This document shows positions 8,601-16,837 of a DNA stretch of 64,000 bases, piece after piece (position 1 is the first letter of the stretch; each line of letters begins with the position of its first letter). The position numbers were made by a program, and so were the translations under genes. Under the pieces are notes generated by a model. It was not told the origin of the DNA, did no database searches, and saw only the letters and a list, made by a program, of their open reading frames with translations. Source of the DNA: JBBROS01 sp965260935 (lineage in GTDB: Bacteria; Pseudomonadota; Alphaproteobacteria; Acetobacterales; Acetobacteraceae); NCBI GenBank assembly GCA_965260935.1, contig OZ253374.1:3410001-3474000 (forward strand), given 5' to 3'.

Positions 8601-10459
8601 CGCAGCGCCTCCCGCACCCGCCCCCCGGCTTGTTCCAGCCGCCGCCCGGCCTCCTCCGCGTCTGTCCCCGCCAGCAGCATCACCAAGGCCGGCTTCACGC
8701 GCCCGCCCGCCGCCGCGAGCGCCGAGGCGGCCGCTTCCTCGCTGGCTCCCGCGATCTCCTGCACCATCCGCACGGCCCGGCGCCGCAGCTTCCCGTTGGT
8801 CGCCTGCACGTCCACCATCCGGTTGCCGTAGGTCTTGCCTAGCGCCACCATCGCGCTCGTGCTCAAGGCGTTGAGTACGATCTTCTGGCTGGTGCCGGCC
8901 AGCATCCGCGTGCTGCCCTCGACCGGTTCCGGCCCGGTCAGCACCTCGATGGCCAACGCCGCCGCTTCCGCCGCCGGGCTGCCGGCATTGTTGACCACCG
9001 CCACCGTCAGCGCGCCGCACGCTCGCGCGTGCCGCAGCCCGCCGACGACGAATGGCGTCCGGCCGGAGGCGGCGATCCCGACCACTGCATCGCCGGCCCT
9101 CAATCCATACCGGTCTAGCAGCGTGCCGGCTGCGGCCGCATCGTCCTCGGCACCCTCGACCGCCCGCAGCAACGCAGCCTCGCCACCGGCCATCAGCGGG
9201 ATCACCAGCCCGTCCGGCGCCGAATACGTCGGTTTCAGCTCCGCCGCATCCAGCACCGCTAGACGGCCCGGTGTTCCCGCGCCCAGATAGAACAGCCGTC
9301 CCCCCGCCCGCATCCGTGCGGCAACCGCCTCCGCCGCCGCCTCGATCTGCGGCACGGCGCGCGCCAAAGCCTGCCGAGCCTCGATCTCCGCCTGCACCGC
9401 CAGGCGCGCCACTGCGCCGGGCGGGCGCTGGTCCAAGTCGTCGAGACCGTCGCGAACCGCTTCCGTCGCCAGCCGGTCCAGCCCGTCCGTCGCCGCCCCG
9501 CCCCGGAAACGGACGACGTGCGCCTCATGCGTGGTTGAAAACGCATCACTGCTTGCTTGAAGCGGCAGGGCGTTCTGCGAGACGACGCTTGTGGCGAGCA
9601 GCCGGGCACCGTCCAAGGCCGTCCCTCGCGCCGCCACGACTTGCAGCCCGGCCTCGGCCAGCAGCGCCTCCAGCGGCTCCATCAACACCGGCCCGAGCCG
9701 CGCCAAGCCGCCGACCACCGCGCAAGCGGCCCCGGGCGGCAGCGCGGACGCCGCGCTCCGCACCGTTTCGGCCAAATGCCCGGCCGCCTTGCGCAGGATC
9801 GCGCCGGCAACCTCGTCCCCGCTGCCTGCCGCCCTCGCCACGCAGGGAGCGAACCGGGCCGCCGTTGCCGCGCCGTCCACCACCGCCGGCCAGCGCTCCC
9901 TGGGTCCGAACATGCGCTCCGCCGCCGCCAGCAAAGCCGTTTCCGGCCCGCGCCCCTCGGCGACACGCAGCGCCGCGCGCATCCCCCGCATCCCGATCCA
10001 GCCGCCGCCGCCCTCGTCGCCCAGCAGCGGCCCCCATCCATCCGCGCGCCCCGCCGCCTTCTGCCCCAAGGCAAGCGCCACGCTTCCGGTGCCGATGGCG
10101 AGCGTGACACCCGGCCCGCCGCCGAAAGCTCCCGCGTGGGCCGCGACGGCGTCGCTCGTCACGGCCACGCTCTCCGCCGAGAGCGCCCCGGCCAGCCGCC
10201 TGGCCAGCGCCGCCGCGGCCTCTGGCGCGGCCAGCGCCCCCGCGGCCCCGACGCTCACGTGGCCGGCGCGCGCCATGCCGGCATCCCGCAACAACGGCCG
10301 CGCGACCGCCAAGACCGCCGCCTCCGCCGCGACGGCCCCGCCCACGGTTGCCAGCCCGGGCGCCCCCGCCCCCTCCGCCTCGGTCCGCGTCTCCCCCACC
10401 CAGAGCGCGGCCCGGCATCCGGTCTTGCCCAGATCGACCGCCAGCACGCTCCCGGCCAT
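8597..10459 (-). CDS. murQ: Fusion: BadF/BadG-type amino-sugar kinase + MurNAc-6-phosphate etherase (MurQ)
   Basis: One uninterrupted frame of 620 residues. Residues 1 to about 292 form an ASKHA kinase of the BadF/BadG/GlcNAc-kinase type (VLAVDLGKTGCRAALW, LAIGTGSVALALG, LLGDEGGGGWIG). Residues about 324-615 form MurQ, with LGAGTPGRLAVLDAAE, VGIAASGRTPFV, and EGSTRMLAGTSQK followed by YGNRMVDVQ. MurQ cleaves lactate from MurNAc-6-phosphate to give GlcNAc-6-phosphate; the kinase half probably phosphorylates free GlcNAc and/or MurNAc. The ATG at 10459 lies 5 nt after the symporter stop, and the end overlaps anmK. The two activities are usually separate genes. Confidence 0.9.
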   Translation of the reverse strand: MAGSVLAVDLGKTGCRAALWVGETRTEAEGAGAPGLATVGGAVAAEAAVLAVARPLLRDAGMARAGHVSVGAAGALAAPEAAAALARRLAGALSAESVAVTSDAVAAHAGAFGGGPGVTLAIGTGSVALALGQKAAGRADGWGPLLGDEGGGGWIGMRGMRAALRVAEGRGPETALLAAAERMFGPRERWPAVVDGAATAARFAPCVARAAGSGDEVAGAILRKAAGHLAETVRSAASALPPGAACAVVGGLARLGPVLMEPLEALLAEAGLQVVAARGTALDGARLLATSVVSQNALPLQASSDAFSTTHEAHVVRFRGGAATDGLDRLATEAVRDGLDDLDQRPPGAVARLAVQAEIEARQALARAVPQIEAAAEAVAARMRAGGRLFYLGAGTPGRLAVLDAAELKPTYSAPDGLVIPLMAGGEAALLRAVEGAEDDAAAAGTLLDRYGLRAGDAVVGIAASGRTPFVVGGLRHARACGALTVAVVNNAGSPAAEAAALAIEVLTGPEPVEGSTRMLAGTSQKIVLNALSTSAMVALGKTYGNRMVDVQATNGKLRRRAVRMVQEIAGASEEAAASALAAAGGRVKPALVMLLAGTDAEEAGRRLEQAGGRVREALR

Positions 10460-10464
10460 CGCCG

Positions 10465-11934
10465 TCAGCCGCCGGCCGCCGGCGCGGCCTCGCGCTCCGG
10501 CGCCGAATGGGTCATCGACAGCAACCCGCCCACCGCCAGCGTCACGGCCACGCCGAGCGGCACATACCATGTGAACGCCAAGGCATAGTTTTGCACCACC
10601 CATGCCATCGCCAGCACGGTCGCCGCGAACGCCGCCACCGCATCCCGCTGATTGGCCCGCCTGACCACCAGGCCCAACAGGAAGGCGCCCAGCAACGCCC
10701 CGTAGGTGTATCCGGCGATCCCGAGCCCCAGCAGCACCACCGAGCTTTTGGTATCAGTGAACAGGCACGCGAACCCGGCCATCGCCACCGCCCACACGAT
10801 GGTGAACACCCGTGAGACCCGCAGCATCGATGCGTCGTCCGCCTGCCTCCCGATGACCCGCCAAAGATCCGCCACCGTCGAGTTCGCCATCGAGTTCAAC
10901 GCCGACGACAACGAGCCCATCGTGGCCGACAGGATCCCCGCGATCAGCAGCCCCGACAGCCCGGGCGGCAACTCATCCAGGATGAACCGCGGGAACAGGT
11001 CGTCCGACGAGCGCAGCCCCATCTCCGCCGGCGTCCTGCCGCCCAGGTGGACCCACAGCAGTGCGCCGACTAGCGAGAACAACGCGAACTGGATCATCAC
11101 CACGACAGCGCTTCCCACCATCGCCCGGCGCCCGTCCGCCAGCGTCCGACAGGCCAGCACCCGCTGCACCATCAACTGGTCGGTCCCGTGCGACGCCATG
11201 GAGAAGACCGCCCCGCCGACGATGGCCGCGATCCAATTGAACGGGCTTTTCAACACCGGGGCCGAAAAGTTAAGCACCTGGAACTTGCCCGCCTCGTAGG
11301 CCTGGCCAAGCCCGGCCGAGCCCACCTCGTGCAGCAGCACGAACACGCACAGCGCGGCCCCGCCAATATACAGCGACATCTGGATCGCGTCGGTCCAGAT
11401 CACCGCCCTGATCCCGCCCACGTAGGTGTAAAGCACCGTTACCAGCGACAGCACGGCGATGATGGCGGCGTAACTGGCCGGCAGCCCGACCGCGTCCAGC
11501 AGCAGCTTGACCGGGATCGCCGAGGCGAACAGCCGCACGCCTTCGGCCAGCAACCGGGTGACGAGGAACGTGACCGACGCCGTCGCCTGCAAGCGGACGC
11601 CGAACCGCTGCTGCAGGTACTGGTAGGCGCTGACGAACCCGCCCCGCATATAGAGCGGCAGCAGGATCCAGGCCACCAGCGACCGCCCCAGCAAGTAGCC
11701 GACCGCCAGCTCGACGAAGCCGAACGCGCCCATGTAGGCGACGCCGGGGACCGAGATCACCGTCAGCGTGCTCGTCTCGGTCGCGACGATGGAGAAGCAC
11801 ACCGCCCACCAGGGCAGGTCCCGCTCGCCGATGAAGTAGGCCGTCGCATCCCGCTGCCGCCCCGAAAGCCGCAAGCCTATGGCCGCGATCGCGACGAGGT
11901 AGGCAAGGATCACGGCCAGATCGAGCAGGCGCAT
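10465..11934 (-). CDS. Sodium:solute symporter (SSS family)
   Basis: A 489-residue protein with about 13 predicted membrane segments and SSS-family signatures such as ISVPGVAYMGAFGFVELAVG and ILSATMGSLSSALNSMANS. It starts with ATG behind a GAGG site and is followed after 5 nt by the kinase-MurQ fusion. The tight coupling suggests it imports anhMurNAc, MurNAc, GlcNAc or a related peptidoglycan sugar, but the SSS family also carries sialic acid, amino acids and vitamins. The substrate is inferred from position only. Confidence 0.88.
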   Translation of the reverse strand: MRLLDLAVILAYLVAIAAIGLRLSGRQRDATAYFIGERDLPWWAVCFSIVATETSTLTVISVPGVAYMGAFGFVELAVGYLLGRSLVAWILLPLYMRGGFVSAYQYLQQRFGVRLQATASVTFLVTRLLAEGVRLFASAIPVKLLLDAVGLPASYAAIIAVLSLVTVLYTYVGGIRAVIWTDAIQMSLYIGGAALCVFVLLHEVGSAGLGQAYEAGKFQVLNFSAPVLKSPFNWIAAIVGGAVFSMASHGTDQLMVQRVLACRTLADGRRAMVGSAVVVMIQFALFSLVGALLWVHLGGRTPAEMGLRSSDDLFPRFILDELPPGLSGLLIAGILSATMGSLSSALNSMANSTVADLWRVIGRQADDASMLRVSRVFTIVWAVAMAGFACLFTDTKSSVVLLGLGIAGYTYGALLGAFLLGLVVRRANQRDAVAAFAATVLAMAWVVQNYALAFTWYVPLGVAVTLAVGGLLSMTHSAPEREAAPAAGG

Positions 11935-12002
11935 CGAAACCTCGTGCGGGGTCAGCGAAGATCGGGCAGCTTACCCCTCAACAACGCATGATGACAAAGC
12001 GG

Positions 12003-12371
12003 CTACTCGCAAGGCGACAACCGCACCGGGTCCGCATCCGCCGGCAGCAGCGCCCCGAGCGGCCGGCATCCCGCCGCTGCGGTGCAGATTTGCCAATCCC
12101 CCGCCTGCTTGGCTCGCCGCAGCGTCACCGAGGGCGCCACGAGCCCGGGATGCCAGACCCACATGCCGCCCTCGCGCCTAGCATCCGGCCCCGGCTCCAT
12201 CCCGGCGCCGGAGCCTTCCACCCGCGCCGTTTCCAGGCGCAACGATGCCGGCTGCACCCGCCAGTCCTCCTGCCAGCTTGTGTGCTCGACCGTATGCGAC
12301 CAGGCCAGCGTGAACGCGCCGACCGCCAGCCGCAGCACGGCCCCGCCGCCTGCGAGGCAAAGGGCCGTCAC
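12003..12371 (-). CDS. DUF1850 protein of a TRAP-TAXI system
   Basis: A 122-residue protein with an N-terminal hydrophobic segment and the DUF1850 pattern FTLAWSHTVEHTSWQEDWRV, ARVEGSGAGMEPGPDA, then WVWHP. The GTG start at 12371 overlaps the TRAP permease stop in a GTGA junction. DUF1850 proteins regularly accompany fused TRAP permeases with TAXI receptors; their role is unknown. The frame remains open far upstream inside the permease gene, so the start was set by the overlap and by family length. Confidence 0.82.
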   Translation of the reverse strand: MTALCLAGGGAVLRLAVGAFTLAWSHTVEHTSWQEDWRVQPASLRLETARVEGSGAGMEPGPDARREGGMWVWHPGLVAPSVTLRRAKQAGDWQICTAAAGCRPLGALLPADADPVRLSPCE

Positions 12372-14461
12372 GCCGCAGCAGGCCGCGCCCGGCTGCCCCA
12401 CCAGTGCCAGGCGACGAACAGCGCCGCGGCGGCGAAGCCGACCCCATCCGTTGCCGGCAGCGATGCGACCAGCAGAATAGCCGCCGCGAAGGCCCAGGCC
12501 CGCTCCCACCAGGCGATCGGGCGGAGCAGGAATCCGACCGCCACCGCGCCCCACAACGCAATCGCGACCAGCGCCTTCAGCAGCACGTAGGCGACGGCCG
12601 GGGCATAGCCGATGCTCTCGGCGAGCGGTCCGCCGTCCTGAAGCATGAGCGCCGGGGAATAGACCGCCATGAACGGCACCACGAAGCCGGCAATCGCCAC
12701 CCGCATCGCCTGCAACCCGATCTTCATCCCGCTCTCGCGCGCGATGGGCGCGGCGGCGAAGGCCGCCAGCGCCACGGGCGGCGTCAGGTCGGCCATGATG
12801 CCGAAATAGAACACGAACATGTGCGTCACCAGCAGCGGCACGCCCAGTTCCAGCAGCGCGGGCCCGGCGATCGACGAGGTGATGATGTAGTTCGGGATCG
12901 TGGGGATGCCCATGCCGAGGATCAGGCACGTTATCATCGTCAGCAGCAGCGAGGCGAACAGGCTCGATGCCCCGACCGCGACGACCGCGCCCGCGAAGAC
13001 CGTGGCCGAGCCGGTGAGCGACAGCACGCCGATGATTACCCCCACCAGCGCGCAAGCGATCCCGACCGGCAAGGCCTGCCGCGCGCCGTCCGCCAGCGCC
13101 TCGGCCGCCAGCAGCAGCGTCGCCCGCCCGCCCGCCCGCCAGGCATTGACCGCGACCAGCACCGCGACCACCGCGAACACCACGCCGACGCCGAATTCCA
13201 GCAGCGCCGCCGACATCAGGCCGAGCGCGATCCAGAAGGCGATGCGGAACGCCTCCCGCCCCATGCCCAGCGCGACCGGCGCGCCCAGCACGATCATCGC
13301 GGTCAGGCCAAGCCCGATGGTGCCGGCATAAAGCGGCGTGTAGCCCGAGATCAGCAGATAGATCAGCACCGCCAGCGGCAGCAGCAGATACCAACCCGCC
13401 TTCAACGCCGCGAGCGCGCTCGGGCACTCGGATTTCGGCACGCCCATGAGCTGCAGCCGCCCGGCTTCGAGGTGCACCATCCAGAACGCGGTGGCGAAAT
13501 AGAGCAGCGCCGGGATGATCGCCGCCTGCACGACTTGCCCGTACGGGATGCCGAGGCTCTCCGCCATGATGAAGGCGACCGCTCCCATCACGGGAGGCAT
13601 GATCTGCCCGCCCATCGAGGCGGTGGCTTCGACGCCGCCTGCGAAGGCCGGGCGAAAGCCGAAGCGCTTCATCAGCGGGATGGTGAACTGGCCGACGGCC
13701 ACCACGTTCGCGACCCCCGATCCGCTGATGGTTCCCATGAACGCGGACGCGACGACCGAGACCTTGGCCGGGCCGCCCCGCGTATGGCCGACCATGCCGA
13801 GCGCCACGTCGGTGAACAGCGCGATCATGCCCGCCCGCTCCAGGAACGCGCCGAACAGGATGAACAGGAAGATATAGGTCGAGGACACGTAGGTCGGCGT
13901 GCCATAGATGCCCTCGGTGCCGAGATAAAGCGTGTCGACGATCTGCTCGAAGGCGAACGGACGGTGGTCGAACGGGGGCGGCAGGACTTGGCCGTAGAGG
14001 CCGTAGAGCAGGAAGATCGCGCAGATGATGGGCAGGGATGGCCCCATCAGCCGGAACCCGGCGAAGAACACGAGGCCGACCACCAGCACGCCGACTGCGA
14101 TATCCGCCGGGTCCGGGAAGCCGGCCCGCTGGATCAGGTCGGCGTAGAAAACCCAGTGATACAGCCCGGCCACGAACGAGGTCACGGCCAGCGCCGTCCA
14201 TCCGGCCGCCAGCTTTCCGCCCCGCCCCCGATTGGCGATCAGCCCGAACAGCAGCGCCAACAGGAAACCGACGTGCAGCGAGCGCACGATGCTGCTTGGC
14301 AACGGCGAATACGCCGCGGTCCAGATCTGAAACGCCGAGAAGGCGATGGCGAACAGCTTCAGCAGCAGCCGCCCCCGTCCGTCGCCCCAGCCGAGCCCGG
14401 CGTGCTCGACGGCGGCTCCCTCCTCAACCGCCGCCGGCGACGCCGCCGATGTTTGGCTCAC
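12368..14461 (-). CDS. TRAP transporter fused permease (4TM/12TM)
   Basis: A 697-residue membrane protein that fuses the small (DctQ-like) and large (DctM-like) TRAP permease subunits. Recognisable stretches are GTISGSGVANVVAVGQFTIP, GGVEATASMGGQIMPPVMGA and GMGIPTIPNYIITSS. This architecture pairs with TAXI-type receptors, and such a receptor gene lies 117 nt upstream. The start codon is GTG. It uses an ion gradient to import a solute delivered by the receptor; the solute is unknown, typically a carboxylate in better-studied TRAP systems. Confidence 0.93.
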   Translation of the reverse strand: MSQTSAASPAAVEEGAAVEHAGLGWGDGRGRLLLKLFAIAFSAFQIWTAAYSPLPSSIVRSLHVGFLLALLFGLIANRGRGGKLAAGWTALAVTSFVAGLYHWVFYADLIQRAGFPDPADIAVGVLVVGLVFFAGFRLMGPSLPIICAIFLLYGLYGQVLPPPFDHRPFAFEQIVDTLYLGTEGIYGTPTYVSSTYIFLFILFGAFLERAGMIALFTDVALGMVGHTRGGPAKVSVVASAFMGTISGSGVANVVAVGQFTIPLMKRFGFRPAFAGGVEATASMGGQIMPPVMGAVAFIMAESLGIPYGQVVQAAIIPALLYFATAFWMVHLEAGRLQLMGVPKSECPSALAALKAGWYLLLPLAVLIYLLISGYTPLYAGTIGLGLTAMIVLGAPVALGMGREAFRIAFWIALGLMSAALLEFGVGVVFAVVAVLVAVNAWRAGGRATLLLAAEALADGARQALPVGIACALVGVIIGVLSLTGSATVFAGAVVAVGASSLFASLLLTMITCLILGMGIPTIPNYIITSSIAGPALLELGVPLLVTHMFVFYFGIMADLTPPVALAAFAAAPIARESGMKIGLQAMRVAIAGFVVPFMAVYSPALMLQDGGPLAESIGYAPAVAYVLLKALVAIALWGAVAVGFLLRPIAWWERAWAFAAAILLVASLPATDGVGFAAAALFVAWHWWGSRARPAAA

Positions 14462-14486
14462 CGCAAGCTGGCCCTAGTGGTCCGAT

Positions 14487-14512
14487 GATGACGGACGCTT
14501 CAGTCCGTCATC
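14487..14512 (-). other. Perfect hairpin between TAXI receptor and TRAP permease
   Basis: A perfect 10-bp inverted repeat (GATGACGGAC / GTCCGTCATC) with a 6-base loop. On the minus-strand transcript it falls between the receptor stop and the permease GTG. Stem-loops here often stabilise receptor mRNA or reduce readthrough to the permease, giving more receptor than permease. There is no T tract, so a strong intrinsic terminator is unlikely. Confidence 0.5.
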
Positions 14513-14534
14513 TGAGTCGGCCCATGAAATCAAG

Positions 14535-14582
14535 CTAGTGCTTTGCCTCATGCTGCACCTTCCGAGTGTGTCAGAGCACTAG
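14535..14582. repeat. 48-bp segment bounded by inverted repeats (CTAGTGCT / AGCACTAG)
   Basis: Perfect 8-bp inverted repeats bound a 48-bp segment that overlaps the TAG stop of the TAXI receptor gene. Together with the adjacent hairpin it fills most of the gap to the permease gene. It could be a small dispersed palindromic element that landed at the end of the gene, or part of the intercistronic structure. Confidence 0.4.
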
Positions 14583-15523
14583 GCGCTCTGCTCCTTGAAG
14601 TATCTCTCCGCGCCGGGGTGCAACGGGATAGGCAAGTTCTGCGCCGCCGTCCTCGGATCAATGCCTTTCGCCGCCGCCTGCGCCGCGACCAAGGCCGGCA
14701 CGTTCTGGTAAACCGCCTTCGCCATCTCGTATGCCAGATCGTCAGCCACCCCAACCCGCGTCACCAGCAGATTCGGAACCGCCGCCGTCTTCACGGCAGA
14801 ATCCTGCCCGTCATACGTGCCTTTGGGAACGATGGCGCCGATATACGGCGTTCCCACCTTCTCGATCACCGCATCCGGGATTTCCACCACCGTGACCGGC
14901 ACCGAGTTCGACAGGTCGCGGATCGAGGACACCCCGAGCCCGGCCGATTGCAATGTCGCATCCAGCTGCCGGTTCTTCATCAGGTCGACCGATTCCCCGA
15001 ACGGCAGGTATTCCACCTTGCCCAGATCGCTATACGAAAGCCCGGCCGCGCCTAGGATCGCCCGCGCGTTCAACTCCGTTCCCGATTTCGGAGCGCCGAC
15101 GGACACCCGCTTGCCTTTCAGGTCCGCTAGGGTCTTGATGCCAGACTCCTTCAAGGCCACGATCTGGATGTAGTTGGCGTAAATCGCCCCTAACGCCCGA
15201 AGCTTGTCGAGCTGTCTCGGGAAGCCGGCTTCCGCATCCCCGGCCCAAGCGAACTGCACCGCGTCGCCCAAGCTGAACGCCAGCTCACCCCGCCCCTGCT
15301 GCAAAAGGTTCAGGTTTTCGACCGACGCCTTTGTTGCCTGCACCGACGGCCTTACGTCCGGGATCTTGTCGGTGAACAGCTTCGAGATCGCGACTCCCAG
15401 CGGGTAATAAACCCCTGAGGTCCCGCCCGTCAGGATGTTGACGAACGTCGCTGCATGGGCCGGCGCCATCCGGGCCGCCGCTGCGGCGCCTCCGGCGAGC
15501 AACACGTGTCGGCGTGAAATCAT
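14579..15523 (-). CDS. TAXI-family TRAP transporter substrate-binding protein
   Basis: A 314-residue periplasmic receptor. The N-terminus MISRRHVLLAGG with AHAATF is a signal peptide with a Tat-like double Arg. The mature part shows TAXI features: NILTGGTSGVYYPLGVAISKL, LNLLQQGRGELAFSLGD, and PFGESVDLMKNRQLDATLQ. It delivers solute to the fused permease downstream. The start is ATG. Confidence 0.92.
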   Translation of the reverse strand: MISRRHVLLAGGAAAAARMAPAHAATFVNILTGGTSGVYYPLGVAISKLFTDKIPDVRPSVQATKASVENLNLLQQGRGELAFSLGDAVQFAWAGDAEAGFPRQLDKLRALGAIYANYIQIVALKESGIKTLADLKGKRVSVGAPKSGTELNARAILGAAGLSYSDLGKVEYLPFGESVDLMKNRQLDATLQSAGLGVSSIRDLSNSVPVTVVEIPDAVIEKVGTPYIGAIVPKGTYDGQDSAVKTAAVPNLLVTRVGVADDLAYEMAKAVYQNVPALVAAQAAAKGIDPRTAAQNLPIPLHPGAERYFKEQSA

Positions 15524-15660
15524 TGCCGCCTCCTCTGTTTCTTAACTCAACCGAATTGGCTTACAGGCCCGCCGACTCTCGAGCAAGCTGAAGCGGTCCG
15601 GCAGTTTTCTCGAAGGCGAACCTGAGTGATTATGCAAGGCCGTCAGCCGAGCGTCCCAAG

Positions 15661-16315
15661 TTGGGGATCTTGCCCATGGTCGCTGCGGTGACCTGCTTCA
15701 GCGGGTTCGAAGCCACCGCGAAGTGGGCCAGCCAAACCTTGCCGCCAATCGAGACCGTGGCCGTCCGATACCTCTCAGGCTTCCTTTTCATCGTTGCTCT
15801 CATCCGCTTCTGGCTGCGCCTCGGCGTGTTGCGCGCGGGCAAGCCCGTGCTGCAATGCGCCCGCGCCCTATCGTCGGTGACGGCGACCTTTTGCTCCTTC
15901 ACGCGCTGCATTGCCTGCCGCTCGGCCAGGTCAGGCGACCGCCTTTGCCGCAACGCTCATCGTCGCCAGCCTTCCCGGCCCGTTGCTGGGAAAACGTTTC
16001 GGACCACTTCGCATCGCCGCCATTCTCGCAGGCTTCGCAAGCGTGCTGATCGTAACCAGGCCAGGGCTCACGATGCACCCGGCCGCTCTGATTGCCGTGC
16101 TGACCGCGTGCGCCAATGCTGCCTACGCACTGACAACCTGCAGCCTTGCCGGGCATAACCGACCGTTTATCACTCCTCGGCGATGCGCCGGACCGACGAA
16201 CTCTCCTGGGCGGCACCGCCCTCGCAGCCTCGGGCTTTTCCTTCTTGGTCCTGGAGCGGCCGACGCGGCCCAAGACGAGCAATCTCGCCAATGAGCCGTT
16301 TAATGGAGGGCGATG
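15661..16315 (+). pseudogene. Decayed EamA/DMT-family transporter
   Basis: The N-terminal frame reads like a DMT permease (LGILPMVAAVTCFSGFEAT, then VAVRYLSGFLF). Family similarity then moves to a second frame (HALHCLPLGQ near 15905) and a third (ATAFAATLIVASLPGPLLG near 15930), so at least two frameshifts are present. After about 16160 most of the second EamA repeat is missing. A C-terminal fragment of the right type (LLGGTALAASGFSFLVLER) follows and ends at 16315. No good start codon precedes the similarity. It was an inner-membrane drug/metabolite transporter and is not expected to be functional. Confidence 0.75.
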
Positions 16316-16482
16316 AAACCAGACCATTCCTGACTTGCCTGCCCGGCGTCACAAACCCCATCCGGGGCGGGTCATCGGCGGTCGGGACCATGGGAGGAGA
16401 GTTGCCGGCAATGCTGGACCAAATGCAGGCGACGCGCCTAATAAAGCACTGCCGCGGAATAGATACGAGGAATTGGAACGGA

Positions 16483-16830
16483 ATGCCTTCCCGGTCCAGA
16501 CATGCGCCATTGATGATTGCGGCCGGTTCCGTGCTGATCGCTGTCAGCGGGTGCCAGCCGGCCCCGAAAGCGCCGCCCTTGCGGCTGAACACGGCCGTCT
16601 CGGTGACCCGGCCAGTTCCGCCGAAATACGCGCCGGTCCGCAAGAAGAAACTCGCGGCATGCGACCGGGCCGCCACCACCGGCCTCACCCCCGAACGCAA
16701 GGACGAGCTGTTCCGGATGTTCAGCGCCGAGCACGACCCTGCCGTTGATCCTGCCGCCGTCACCGCCGAGAACACTTTGCTGGGCACGGGGAAATCAGGC
16801 CTTCCCCCCTGCCCTCCGTCCGGCCGCTGA
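16483..16830 (+). CDS. Small lipoprotein of unknown function
   Basis: A 115-residue protein with a lipoprotein signal: basic N-terminus MPSRSRH, hydrophobic core, and lipobox AVSGC with Cys24 as the lipidated residue. The mature part is proline- and lysine-rich and ends with a segment containing GLTPERKDELF. The frame is open upstream, but the start at 16483 gives a proper signal. It ends 7 nt before the next gene, which encodes a membrane-anchored protein with a very similar LTPxRxxxLF motif, so the two probably function together. No family was recognised. Confidence 0.72.
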   Translation: MPSRSRHAPLMIAAGSVLIAVSGCQPAPKAPPLRLNTAVSVTRPVPPKYAPVRKKKLAACDRAATTGLTPERKDELFRMFSAEHDPAVDPAAVTAENTLLGTGKSGLPPCPPSGR

Positions 16831-16837
16831 CGCGCAC

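Noticed and set aside
12404..14488. Very long open frame on the plus strand opposite the TRAP permease gene
   Set aside because: It is the antisense shadow of a GC-rich gene. Its composition (Arg, His, Gln, Asp-rich without domain structure) fits no protein family, while the minus strand encodes a clear TRAP permease.
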